Numbered from the stretch's first letter, positions 36,922 to 48,829 are shown. The stretch: DNA of 64,000 nucleotides from Steromphala cineraria (GCA_916613615.1 OU744731.1:12282726-12346725), one strand, 5' to 3'. Notes: generated by a model not told the origin, from the sequence alone. Numbers and translations are program-made.

Positions 36922-39900
36922 AATGAGTTTGTAACCCAGACCCTTGTGTGGTGCCAACCTCAACCTTCACCAAAACCTCCTACCAAACTTCAAACCTCAA
37001 TCCAACTTGAATTTGATTCAAGTTTTATTTTTTTTCAATCCTTGTGTTTTTTTCTGCACATTCAGCAAGTTTCTTTTTGCTGCCCTTCCATCATACTTTC
37101 CATCTCGATTTAACAAATTCCCTCATCAACCGACACACCTCTGACTTTCAACATCCTCAACTTTCCGTTTGAATTTATTTCAAAACCCGCGCTTTTTGAA
37201 GTTCTTATACTTTGACCGCTATGACCTTCAAATGGGTTAACCCTTCCGTTCAAGTTTCCAAAAAGGTCGTGATCCTTTTATTCCTTCAACTCTCCTGAAC
37301 TGATTTGCTACCATTCTTTAATATTTATTTACAAGATATTTTCGTTGAAATTTGCCTTATACGGAATAATGTAATTTTTCACATTTCTTTTAGCTTATCT
37401 AATTTTATGAATGCATATTTGAAACCCGATGAAACCCGTTTTCATGTTACCTAAATACCTGTATTTATCAAGTTTGATTTATTTGAATGAATATTAAGTA
37501 ACAAATCTACTTTTAAAAGAATTATGTTATTTTGGTTTACAAATATGCCGAATTTGGGGGTTAATAGAATTGTCAAATCATTTAAAGAGCGTAGAAAAAA
37601 GTTTGTAGTGTATTCTCTGTTACACGATTAAATTATTACCGCGTTTTGATTTAAACTTTAATTTTAATTTCACTGAAACTTTAATCTTAACGTCACTTTT
37701 TTTATATAAGGTGTCTCTATTTGTGATAATTTTATATAATCGGCAGGTTATATATTATGCGATTATAATTTAGTTTCCGAGTGTGTCCCATCATGTGGAA
37801 ACCAATACCATATATGGGTTGTAGCGGGTTGCAACAAGAGTCATATGGTTATTGGGATACTGCAGGGGCGCCTTCTCAGGTCCGTTATATTAGTCCATAG
37901 TACCAATAAGAGATCACATATCTGTCGAGGAAAACACAGGGGAAGTGTAATTTTCAACCCCTGCATGATACTTAATATTCATTATCGCCACTTGCCAAGC
38001 CTTTTCCAAATAAGGTGGAACTTACCGGTTTTGCTTTGTGCTAGTAAGAGGAGAGTTGGGTCGTTGCTTTAATACCTTTTAAAATGATATGCGTATGCAA
38101 CCTCATGAATATTAAGTTAGACATTAACATTTTCTCTCTTTTTCCTTTTTCGAATATCTTTTGAATGTATGTATCCATATTCCGGGGACGCTTAATCCCA
38201 ATTGGCTTAAGAAGTTTGCTGGCTTTGCATATGATGTATTATTAATATAACATGTATTTCAAGCATAACCTGTAACTATGTTTAATTTGAATATATTAAC
38301 GAATCTCTTATTTCTCTTTAAAGATCAATAATAGGTTTCTGATCAAATTCTTCTTATTTTGTTGAACGTTCATATCATCAAATAATCTACGAATTTGGTA
38401 TACACTATATTATTATCCTATATTGATCAAATAACTTTTATCATTATGATACCAATACATAACTACTAAAAAGCGTCTTGGTTATACCAATTTTGTGCAT
38501 TTTGGTAACTTTGCAAAATATATATAATCTAATATCACGTGAATCTATAACATCTATAACTTTTGGGTCAGATCGTTAAGTAAGGTAAACAAATGTTGAA
38601 ACAAATCTAACAAGTTTGTTTATTCACATGATGAGATTTTTACGCAAGTGTTCATGCAGTTTGTAGATAAGGTAGCATCTGAAGCACTGTATCGTGTAAA
38701 GGTATGTACCGCTAGCTGCACCGATGGAGTACTTCGCCGGGCCGGTGAAACCCTATCCTTCCCCACTCTGCCTGTGAGGGGGTGCCCATACTTGGAAGGG
38801 GGGCCGGGATACGAATACCGACCTAGGGAGAGGGGGAGGGGGATAGTACCCTTACCTTTATTAATTGCTATTGCTAGAACATGTCTTGAATTGCAATGGT
38901 AATGATATGTCAACTGCCATTGCATTTCATTTTATATAAAGGCACATCGCGATGTTTTATACCCGGGTTAAACTTGGAACGGGCCTGACATGCGTGGTCG
39001 TTGCTCCGTAATGAGCTCCATATATAGAACAAACTGGTGCTGACTGTGTGCGAGATTACGTTACCCTGCGAGCTATGGGATAAATGCGGGAAATATTGCT
39101 GTTCTCTGCCTATGTTTTAAATGACAATGTAGTACAGAGAACTCTGATTAAAGCATTGAATAAGCTCTAGCTAAGCTTAAGTTACAAAACTGTTGAAAAG
39201 ATAAGAATAATGTACTTATTAGTAGGCAGTGGTCTGATTTTGATAGCTTTAATGTTCATGCATAAAAGAGAAAAAAGAAATGAATTCTTAGATATGATAT
39301 TCTTGATTAATCATTTTAGTAGAAAGATAAAAGAGGAAAAGTAACAACTTCAGCGTTGTAATGAGGGAAGTATATAGTAATGTAGTTTTACCCATTGTTG
39401 AAATAAGACGACTAATAGAAAAAATGCCAATGATATACAAGCAGACAGGTGATGAAATCTACAACTTTAGTGTATCAACGAGGCATATAGGTTTATCATG
39501 AGGTTAAAGTACGACCTCATCATTATTCCAAAACTTCATCTTACCGTTAACAAATTGTGTGAATAATGGATACGATTAAGGTCACATAGTTTTTGAAGAA
39601 CTGTAAGATATTATAAGCCAATACTAGCAGTTAATACAGTAACCTTTGTGGATTTCAGAGTATAGTCATCAGACATTTACCTATTATGAGCTGCACTCTT
39701 TTTGTATAATTTGATTAAATGAATTATAGAAACTTTTTTTTTAAAGAAAATGCAAACATGAATTATACCATTTATGTAAAAGATAAAAGGTAAGATCACA
39801 AGGAATTAACACCATATTCAATTCAATTACCAATTCTATTCGTTACTTCCCAATGTTGACATTATATCTACGCAAACCTTTTCTTAAGCAGTTGAATAAT

Positions 39901-40748
39901 ATTTACATATTCAATATTCGCCAGTTATGAAAATGTAACTTCACCGTTGAGTCCTATATGAATGAGTAAGTTCCTCATGATTATGATTCTGTAAATTCAT
40001 CAACCACCATGGAAACCGTATAATCAATCAGGCATTGTAAAAGTTCCAGAATCTATACCCTACATGAGTGTGAGGGAAACTCGACTTAGGGTTACTTTCT
40101 GCTCTTTTCCAGCCGCTTCAATCAGTATGTATTTCTTGTGCCCAGTTAATCGGTCACCAGCCTTATGTCTAAATATGCACGTGCATGACGTGGTTAGGAC
40201 ACACATGTACCTTTTTGCTTTATGCGCATGCGCATACATTGACAAATCCTCGTGAAGGTGCGACATATTAGCTTGCTAGCTTGCTTCACTTCGTCCCGGG
40301 TCCTCAAGCAGTTAACAGCTAAATTGTCGGGGGAAAGGTAGTGGTGGGACAGTGCGATTGCTTCTGTCCACTCTCATTTTAACATTTTTCAGAAACCTGT
40401 TCTTCATATGTTGACTTAAATGAATCTTCATGAGCGCCTTTTCCTTTTTATTTCAATTTCTTTCTATTTTTCTATTTATAAAAGTTTGACTTTCCATTTT
40501 GTACAACTTCAAAAAACTTGGACTTGGTTAACCTTGAAACGAATTTGTTTTACAAACCGAAACTAAATGATATGATTTACATTCTAAATTATTGCGCTTG
40601 ATCATTTCAATAAGAACTAATTGCTTGACAATCTTTAAAAAGGATTTTACGAGTGTTTGGAGGTCTTCGAGTTCGATTTCTGGATTATCGAACCTTTCTG
40701 TGTATCGGAGATCGTGAAATAATCGTCTTCTTTCATCTTTCATTTCAG
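36922..40748 (+). other. Gene B first intron
   Basis: 3.8 kb. Mostly AT-rich, but with a sharp GC-rich island at about 38700-38850 (runs such as GGAAGGGGGGCCGGG). No alternative N-terminal exon comparable to those of gene A was found. Confidence 0.5.
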
Positions 40749-40762
40749 TTTAACCATCCAAA

Positions 40763-43700
40763 ATGGCCAAATTCTTCAAGCCCAATCAGATGCAAGAGTT
40801 CAAAGAAGTGAGTGTGAACGAGGAGTCTATTTCTCGAGTTCTACAATTCTTTACTATCGGATACTACCAATGTGCTATTACATTTCTCATGGATTACCAT
40901 TGGATACATGCATAACCGTTGTGTTCACGGATCCTTACTGTCGTTCTTAAGCAAGGGATTTCTACATTAGATAAGCATTTGCATGATGTTTAATTGTTTA
41001 TAAATCTCTAATGTTGATTTCATATTTCTTTACAAATCCGTCGTCATGTAATTTTATCAATATTATTCTTAGAGGCTATGGTGATATTTTATGATCAGAA
41101 TTTGACTCTGATCTTGTTCGAGTTTATGCTGTATGTTGTGTCCAAGAATTAAATGGTTCATTCACAATATCAATATTAAAATGTACTGCCAATAATGAAG
41201 TTCAGGTTTGGCTTCACATTTAAGGTTTGAATAACTTTTGAATAAGGCAGTACAATCATATGAGGTTTAATAAGTGTTACAACCGAACACTTTCAAAAAC
41301 ATTATTTCCTTCATCTAATGTAACAGATTTTCAACATCATTGAGAGATTGAAATTGAAATTATATTATTTATTTTTTTGATGGATAATCATTTTCTGTTG
41401 TAAATCTAGAACACCTTGTATAGCAAGTCAAAACAATATCTGGCCTAATTTCAGTTCCATGCACATGTCATTTGAAACATGACTTGAGATTTGTTTCCTT
41501 CCGGAATAATCAATATGACGTTAAAAGTGTATATCTTATATGCATGTTAATGTGTCGGTTTCCTATTGTTCATGATAAGATTATTAACTAATACGATTAT
41601 TTTATTAAATAATACGCAAATATTACATATATAAATGGTACTATGCCTACAGTTACAGATATGTGATAAATTGGGTTAAAATACTAAGTCCTTAGTTCAC
41701 GTAAGTCAATGTGTAAAGAAACTATTTATTAGGAATTAGTGCTGCTTATTGGGTTTTTTTTAACTAGTAATGTGAACAACAGCGTTGTATTTTATATCAA
41801 ACCATTGATTCTATATTCCCCATACAGACGTTAAGTATAAGTTAACATTTGTTTAATGAACTCATTGAAACTAAGAAACTCGGTATGTTATGACATCTAT
41901 TCTTCTTTAAAGAAATTGCGATGACAAATAGTCTTTTAGATAACGCCTTTTTCCAAATATGCGAATTTTTGGTAAACCGGTTTGCGTTAAATCATTGCTT
42001 AGTCGCACTATCCATTATTCAGATCTCAACACATTTTGGGTCATCTTCTGGCACTGTGCTAATGCGACACTTTCTCAAACGTTTTGAATGGAGCAATTTA
42101 TCAAGCACAACTGTATTGTTTTAATGCTAAAAGTTCAACAGATCAACAATATAATTGTATAACGTCGAAATTCTCACCGAAACCTGAAAATGACAGCCAT
42201 TGAAAATAGACAGATTCATTATTTGACCAATCAGTCAAAAGAAACATTTGTCAATCAAAATTTATTAAGTATAAATATATATACTGCTAGTAAGTGATCA
42301 ATGTACGACAGAGCCTAAGAAATACTAGAGTTCAACATATTATTAAATGACTTCAATACAAGATACACATATTTGAAATTAAGACTCTAACAGACAATGT
42401 TTAGAAATTATTGAAATGCAAATAAACAAGGAAGACTAGGAAAGCTAATGATGTGTTTCGCATTGTGTGACGGAAACAGATTTTGTTATCACTTATAATC
42501 AGGATATGTACTTTGACGCTTTTGAAAAAACAAATATATACCATAAATTAAAAAATCACGATCTCTATTAATTAAATTCGTCTCATTTCTCCGAACAATA
42601 GAATGTTGTAATTCACCATAAAAAAATATAGTCATTATTTTACAGCTTGTTTGTCAGTTTTAAGGTAAGGTCTCCCTAAATATACACGTCGAGCTTACTA
42701 TTTGTCGTGTGTTGTCTGAAGGTTAGTTCTCCACTGGTATACATAGTTACAGTTTTCTTAACTAATTGTCATATTTGCTTGTAGGCTTTTACGCTGATTG
42801 ATGTAAACAGAGACGGTATCATCGACAAATCTGATCTTAAAGAAATCTATGCTAACTTGGGTAAGTCTCGTGTATCTGTGTATCCTTGTTTGTTTTCCGC
42901 TGTATTGGTCATATTCTGTAGTACAATTACAAGCTGTTACCTTGGTACGATTTGAATAAATTGGGGGAAATTAAAATGAAAACGTGCGGAAGTGCTTAAA
43001 CTTCAAAACTGCAATCCGTATGTACGATTTGCTAAATACTTTTAAAGGGACAGTCCTATCTACGTATTGTTTGTGGAAAGAAAATTCAAGAGTACTTCTC
43101 TGTTTATACTTATATATGGTTATAACATAGTTATTTCCCACTTATTTTCATGTATGTTAGTGATGGTAACATTTTAGTTTTTCAAGATTTAACAATTTGA
43201 CAAAAAATAGAATGCATCATTGCGTCTTCTTGCATTTCGTTTCCACAATACCCCGATAGGACTGCCCCTTTAACCATTTACCTGAGTACAGCATCATTTT
43301 GAACTTCTATGTATGTGAACTAGTGAAACACCTGTTGCTCCATGTGACGTTTTAGTTATGTTTTCAATGTATGTGTATGAAAATATTCGATTCTCCGTCG
43401 GGCGCGTAAGGATATTCTTTGTCAAATACTTTAGGGGTATTTAAGGTTGGTGAAGTAATACAAGACATTATATATATAAGACGACTTCTTTATTTATATT
43501 ACACGACGTTTCGGGTTTCTTCTTGTCCCTTCTTCATCCACATGAAGAAGAAGTTCACAGAAAACGTCGTGTGATATAAATAAAGAAGTTGTCGTCCATT
43601 TAGTGTCTAGTATTTTTTCTTTATCAGTATTAAATATTGTCATGGCATTGTCTCTATGTGTACACTATGTTACCTGATCCTTGATCCAGGGCAATGTGGT

Positions 43701-46700
43701 TGTCTGATTTCTTTTCTTAGAGAGTGTGTATGGAATGTTTTAAAATAAATTTTTAAAAATTAAACCCATCTGCCCTTTTACCATGCCAAATTTCAAAATT
43801 CAGCACCAATGACGAGACATACCCTTAACATTTGAGAATGGTCATTTTGCTCATGGATAATTGATGATCATTTGTCAATGCTTCTAGAGTTATATTATTG
43901 ACATCAAAACGTAACCCAAATTATATGGGAAAGTAATAAGCAAGCAATAGAGAGGTAACCATACACATGGAACAGTAAAGTCATTGACAAAGAGTGACCC
44001 CCCCCCCCCCCCCCTCCTATGTTGCAGGCCGTGTTCCCCCAGACAGCGAGGTGGACGAGATGCTGAAGGAATCCCCCGGACCCCTCAACTTCACTAGCTT
44101 CCTCAACCTCTTCGGCGAGAAGTTGGGAGGTGAGGCATCCACATAGCATACTACACGTCCTTCGTGTAATACAATTCATACAAAGACAGTTCATGTTTGT
44201 GTATCACGTTCGAACATGTGTTTAATGACAGTTTAGTATTCTGATAACCATCCGCCTTGAAGCAAAAAGTGATACCAGTATTTAAAACGAGTTCGTAATT
44301 TGGAATAATACGCACTAAAGCGGGGTTTTCTTTATCTAATCATTCGACAAAAAAGTGTTTCTTTGAAGGCAGTTAATATAATCCTGTCTCAAGTCCTAAG
44401 TGTATTATATTGATATCTTTATTTACCCAATTCATCTAGACGATTTGTCATTTAGGCGCATGTGTTCATCAGGTATATTTAAGAACACATTGTCACACAG
44501 TGCTTATACAATATTTCAACTAGTCCTGTTATACCTACAATATGTTTCAACTTCTACAGCCGCCTTTTATGCTTATCCCTTATTCGGAATGACTTTTCAA
44601 TGTTATTTGTTTGGCAATTCTCCTCTGCCCTGGAAATAACCTAAAAAATCAATGCACATTGAATATATTATTGTTAGGTACAGTGCGTGTATTCACGAAT
44701 GCCTATTCAAGACAATATTGTTAGGTACAGTGCGTGTATTCACGAATGCCTATTCAAGACAATATTGTTAGGTTCAGTGCGTGTATTCACGAATGCCTAT
44801 TCAAGACAATATTGTTAGGTTCAGTGCGTGTATTCATGAATGCCTATATAAGACATTATCGTAAGGTGCAGTGCGTGTATTCATGAAAGCATATTCAAGA
44901 CATTATTTTAGGTGTAGTGCGTGTATTCATGAATGCCTATTTAAGACATTTTTGTAAGGTGCAGGGCGTGTATTCATGAATGCCTATTCAAGACATTATT
45001 TATAGGTGCAGTGCATCTATTCACGAATGCCTATTCAAGACAATATTGTTAGATGCAGTGCGTGTATTCATGAAGGTCTATTCAAGACATTATTGTTAGA
45101 TGCAGTCTGCGTGTATTCATGAAGGCCTATTCAAGACATTATTGTAAGGTGCAGTGCGTGTATTCATGAAGGTCTATTCAAGACATTATTGCACTGCTCA
45201 GCTTTCCTGTCATCTGGGGGATGTCGCTATTGTTTACCCGATTAGCTGGATAAATAGATAGCTGGATAATTATGATCGTTTGCCATTTCCTTCCTAACTC
45301 TCAACTTTCGTATTATAAAAACGCATCTACGTCCTAATTGAAGCACTAGATTATGTAGTTTTTTCACACATAGGTTCATATCATTGTTATCCTACTTCCA
45401 GGAACCGATGGCGAGGAGACGATTAAGAACGCTTTCGCTATGTTCGATGATGAAGGCAAAGGAACACTACCAGAACCATAGTACGTATATTTATTACGTA
45501 AATACGTAGTTGTTTTTTATTTGGATCAGGCAACAATGCAATGACGTTAAGTACAGCGCAACAATGTCACGACGTCAGTTACAGTGCAACGATCTTATGA
45601 TGTAATTTTCAGTGCAACAACGTTTTATGACTCTAGAAACAGTGCAACATTGCAATGACGTCAGTTACAGTGCAACAATGTCATGACGTTATATACAGTG
45701 CAACAATGTCACGACGCCAGTTTCACTGCAACAATATAATGACGTTAGTTACAATGCAACAATGGTGTGAAGAATTTTCAGTGCAACACTGTTTTAAGAC
45801 GCTAGATAAAGTGCAACATTGCAATGACTTTAGTTACAGCGCAACCATGTCATGACGTTAGTTACAGTGCAACCATGTCATGACGTTAGTTACAGTGCAA
45901 CCATGTCATGACGTTAGTTACAGTGCAACCATGTCATGACGCTAGTTACAGTGCAACCATGTCATGACTTTAGTTACAGTGCAACCATGTCATGACGTTA
46001 GTTACAGTGCAACCATGTCATGACGTCAGTTACAATGCAACAACGTTATGACGTTATTTTCAGTCAACTCTTTTATGACGCTAGATACAGTACATCGTTG
46101 CATTGACGTTAGTTACAGTTCAGCAATATCATGACGTTATATCCAGGTCAAGAATTTTATGATGAAAGTGACGATGAGACTTTGCAAGTAATGTAATTCC
46201 ATAGCTTTATACTAACCGAGTATACTGCATAGACCCACTCATGTCATCACTATTTCGAGTTTTAAGTTTAATAGTTTTACTACTCCAAAACGATACTTTT
46301 TTCTTGATAACAAAAAACTCATTTATGACTTTGCTTTGAAACGTATACGCCTTGTGAATGACAACGAAACCACGTTGCAGAAACAGATTTTATAAAATTA
46401 TTTGCTGTGAGCATCAATAGTACTGTCTCTGATGCATTAACAAAAACCATGTCATCAACATGATTTGCCATTTAAGGGGAACATTGACAAGTTTAAGAGC
46501 AATCTATTCACATTCAAAATATTAAATTGCAAGAAATATTTAATGAATGTAACAATTCCATTTCAGCATCAAGGACTTGTTGGCAAATACTGGTGATAAC
46601 TTTACTGATAGCGAAGTAAGTATTGTTGGTAAATACTGGTGATAACTTGACTAATATCGAAGTAAGTTTTGTTGGTAAATACTAGTGATAACTTTACTGA

Positions 46701-48005
46701 TAGCGAAGTAAGTATTGTTGGCAAATACTGGTGATAACTTTACTGATGGTGAGGTAAGAAATACTGGCAAATACTGGTGACAACTTTACTGATAGCGAAG
46801 TAAGTATTGTTGGCAAATACTGGTGATAACTTTACTGATAGCGAAGTAAGAATTGTTGGCAAATACTGGTGATAACTTTACTGATAGCGAAGTAAGAATT
46901 GTTGACAAATACTGGTGATAACTTTACTGATAGCGAAGTACGTATATATACACCTCTAGTTGCCACTTGACCGTTACTCCATGGATGTAAATAAAATCTA
47001 TGAAGCGCAGCTGTATCAGTTAGTCAGTCAGCCTCTGTAGGGCCGGTCAAAGTGGACAGGAGGGGCAGAGTGAACATTGCGGTTTATTTGAATAAAAGGT
47101 TTATTATTGGTGGCATATTTCCTACAAAATACCATAGAGAGACTAGTTTATAGAGAGACGGGAATTTCACGTGGTTAATAGGTAATATTTGATGTAAGAA
47201 GAATTAACTTAAAGGAAACATAAAACTTTTATCAGATTTTTAGAATCTTTAAATTTGCCATGATAAATTTAATAAAGCAAGCATTGTCATGTATTACGAT
47301 GTCAATATGCCTCTCTTCCATGACGTTTCCTTAAACGGTCTGTTTTGTTCACATGATCTGAACGATGTTTTTCATAGATGCTGCAAAGCCAGCAACTTAA
47401 TAATCTGTTTACTTATAATGGATTGGTGTTTCCCCATAGACCGCTATAGAATTTAGAGTTACATGTTTCAGAAAAATCATATAATGAATAAAAATGTTCA
47501 TGTATTTTTCCAAATACCAGGAAATATCATATCTAAAGTAGTTCTAGTAAAAGTAATACAAGTTGTATCATATATACAATAGTTCTAGTAAAAGTTGTAG
47601 AAGTTTGTATCATATACTATAAGTTAGTATCACATATACAATAGTTCTAGTAAAAGTAGTATAAGTTAGTATCATATGCACAATAGTTCTAATAGAAGCA
47701 GTATAAGTTAGTATCATATGTACAATAGTTCTAGTAAAAGTTGTAGAAGTTTGTATCATATGCACAATAGTTCTAATAGAAGCAGTATACGTTTGTATCA
47801 TATGCACAATAGTTCTAGTAAAAGTTGTAGAAGTTTGTATGACATTTTCACTAGTACTGGTATAATTAGTATAAGTTTGCATCACATTTACACTATTTGT
47901 CCGCAGATCAAACAAACATGGAAGGAAGCGCCAATCGCCAAGGGCATGTTCGACTACGTCGCCTTCACAAAGAAACTCAAGGGCAAGGAAGACGATGAGT
48001 CTTAA
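40763..48005 (+). CDS. Myosin regulatory light chain, gene B (short N terminus)
   Basis: Coding exons: 40763-40807, 42785-42860, 44028-44129, 45402-45480, 46567-46615 and 47907-48005. All are GT-AG with exact frame joins, giving 149 residues. The N terminus [15 protein letters not shown] leads straight into EF-hand 1 ([17 protein letters not shown], all loop ligands present), so the basic Ser/Thr phosphorylation segment of gene A is missing. Landmarks [31 protein letters not shown] and [13 protein letters not shown] are shared with gene A; the end is KGKEDDES. Exons 3-6 match gene A exons exactly in length (76, 102, 79, 49) and phase. This suggests a muscle light chain regulated without N-terminal phosphorylation, as in scallop striated myosin (inference). 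ATG is the first in the exon. Confidence 0.95.
40808..42784 (+). other. Gene B second intron
   Basis: About 2 kb, AT-rich. No exon, repeat array or element recognised. Confidence 0.5.
43046..43269. mobile_element. TTAA-flanked MITE, family 2
   Basis: 224 bp with inverted ends AGGGACAGTCCTATC / GATAGGACTGCCCCT and TTAA on both sides (43042-43045 and 43270-43273). The outer AGGG(A/G)CAGT resembles family 1, the rest does not, so it is probably a sister family mobilised by the same piggyBac-type enzyme. Confidence 0.8.
43480..43596. repeat. Inverted repeat with hammerhead-like CGAAACGTC motif
   Basis: The arm GACGACTTCTTTATTTATAT (from 43480) is repeated inverted up to 43596 (TAAAGAAGTTGTCGTC). 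Arms of about 40 bases also include ACACGACGTTTC. Read on the minus strand it has GGATGAAG..CCCGAAACGTCGTG, resembling hammerhead ribozyme cores (CTGATGA..GAAAC) found in Penelope-like elements and retrozymes. The first core block is imperfect on both strands. Confidence 0.45.
43998..44014 (+). repeat. Seventeen-base C run in the polypyrimidine tract of exon 4
   Basis: An unbroken C run lies 14-30 bases before the exon that opens at 44028 (acceptor CTATGTTGCAG). It forms most of the pyrimidine tract and is likely to vary in length. Confidence 0.9.
44669..45191 (+). repeat. 47-bp minisatellite in gene B intron 4 (about 11 copies)
   Basis: The unit contains GTTAGGTACAGTGCGTGTAT and TCACGAATGCCTATTCAAGA. 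The first three units are nearly identical; later units diverge (GGTGCAG, TCATGAAGGTC). Sits wholly inside the intron between the exons ending 44129 and starting 45402. Confidence 0.93.
45530..46165 (+). repeat. 28-bp minisatellite in gene B intron 5 (about 22 copies)
   Basis: Unit AGTTACAGTGCAACCATG then TCATGACGTT. The central copies (45835-46025) are nearly identical; flanking copies are degenerate. Each unit carries the 8-bp palindrome GTCATGAC. Begins about 50 bases after the exon 5 donor. Confidence 0.92.
46577..46944 (+). repeat. 46-bp minisatellite spanning exon 6 end and its splice donor (eight copies)
   Basis: Copy 1 is the last 39 bases of exon 6 (13 codons, [13 protein letters not shown]) plus 7 intron bases (GTAAGTA). 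Seven more copies follow directly, so eight GAA/GAG|GT donors occur in tandem: six with GTAAGT or GTAAGA after GAA, one GAG|GTAAGA and a last GTACGT. Period 46 is not a multiple of three, and reading past the first donor meets TGA within the second copy. Confidence 0.95.
47538..47893 (+). repeat. 42-bp minisatellite abutting the exon 7 acceptor (about eight copies)
   Basis: Unit TAGTTCTAGTAAAAG, TTGTAGAAGTTTGTATCATA, TGCACAA with two alternating variants (AGTAAAAGTTGTAGAA and AATAGAAGCAGTATAA). Copy 2 has an insertion of about 20 bases. The array runs to within 13 bases of the exon, so the acceptor TTTGTCCGCAG is attached to the last partial unit. Confidence 0.9.
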
Positions 48006-48373
48006 TGTGTCACCGTCACCGTCACGTCGTCACGCCTCAACTTGCCCCGCCCCTCAACCTTTGACCCCGGATCACGCTCTGTGTACATCCTGGGGGCAGT
48101 CACTTCATACGTCGTTGCCATGGCTATAGTAAACAAGCAGTCGAGAACGAGGCTCGGGGGTAACGCCTACCCGATGCATGGCACCAACGAGTTTCTTCTT
48201 GATCGATTGGAATCCTATTGTGTTATCATATAACCAGTTCCCGTAATGCTCAAAGCGTATGCTGTAATCTTGTGATATTTTAGTTTTATCTATACGACTG
48301 TATATATGTATAAATACGTATAATCAGGTAGGCGTTCCCCGCCGCAATCATGTACATGTACAGACACCGGGTC

Positions 48374-48492
48374 GGCTAAGGCGGACTTAGCCCGCCGTGA
48401 TGTGTATAGGTATACCGTCGCCGATTGGCTAAAGAAAGCCTTGGTTGCCAGTATGTTTAAACTGTCGTCGGTCGGCTAAGGCAGTCTTAGCC
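48374..48492 (+). other. Paired hairpins 100 bases apart in gene B 3' UTR
   Basis: GGCTAAGgcggaCTTAGCC (48374-48392) and GGCTAAGgcagtCTTAGCC (48474-48492) each form a perfect 7-bp stem with a 5-base loop, at an offset of exactly 100. Confidence 0.75.
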
Positions 48493-48823
48493 AGCCGCAG
48501 TGTATTTACATGTACCGATAGTGGTTAGCTTTAGTAGACCCGGTCGCCGCGGTTTGTATGTACCGACGGCGGCTCGGCTTTAGTTTAAATTTAATTATCT
48601 CGGCCCGGGCCTCGGGGCCGCACCGGGCCCGGGCTACTCTTACCCCGGGGGTAGGGACATCTGGACCCACCCCCCGACTGGTGTGAAGACCACCCGTCCA
48701 ATGGTTTCCTTACGGGGCCAGCATCAGTGAGATCACGACAGCCGACGACCCATTGTACATATAAAGGTGGACATTTGTCTCTGAATGAATCTGTCCGATG
48801 TCGATTTGTGATTTTATTTGTTT

Positions 48824-48829
48824 AATAAA
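48824..48829 (+). terminator. Poly(A) signal of gene B
   Basis: AATAAA followed by ACACATGTGCACAG and a TG-rich stretch; similar context to the gene A signal. Confidence 0.75.

Noticed and set aside
43996..44127. Part of a minus-strand frame with a Gly run
   Set aside because: It is antisense to gene B exon 4 and the C run before it.
45655..45855. 66-codon + strand frame with repeating VTVQQC-like words
   Set aside because: Arises from the 28-bp minisatellite in gene B intron 5.
47610..47915. 101-codon minus-strand frame with repeated MIQTYT-like words
   Set aside because: Produced by the 42-bp minisatellite, whose period is a multiple of three; not a protein gene.
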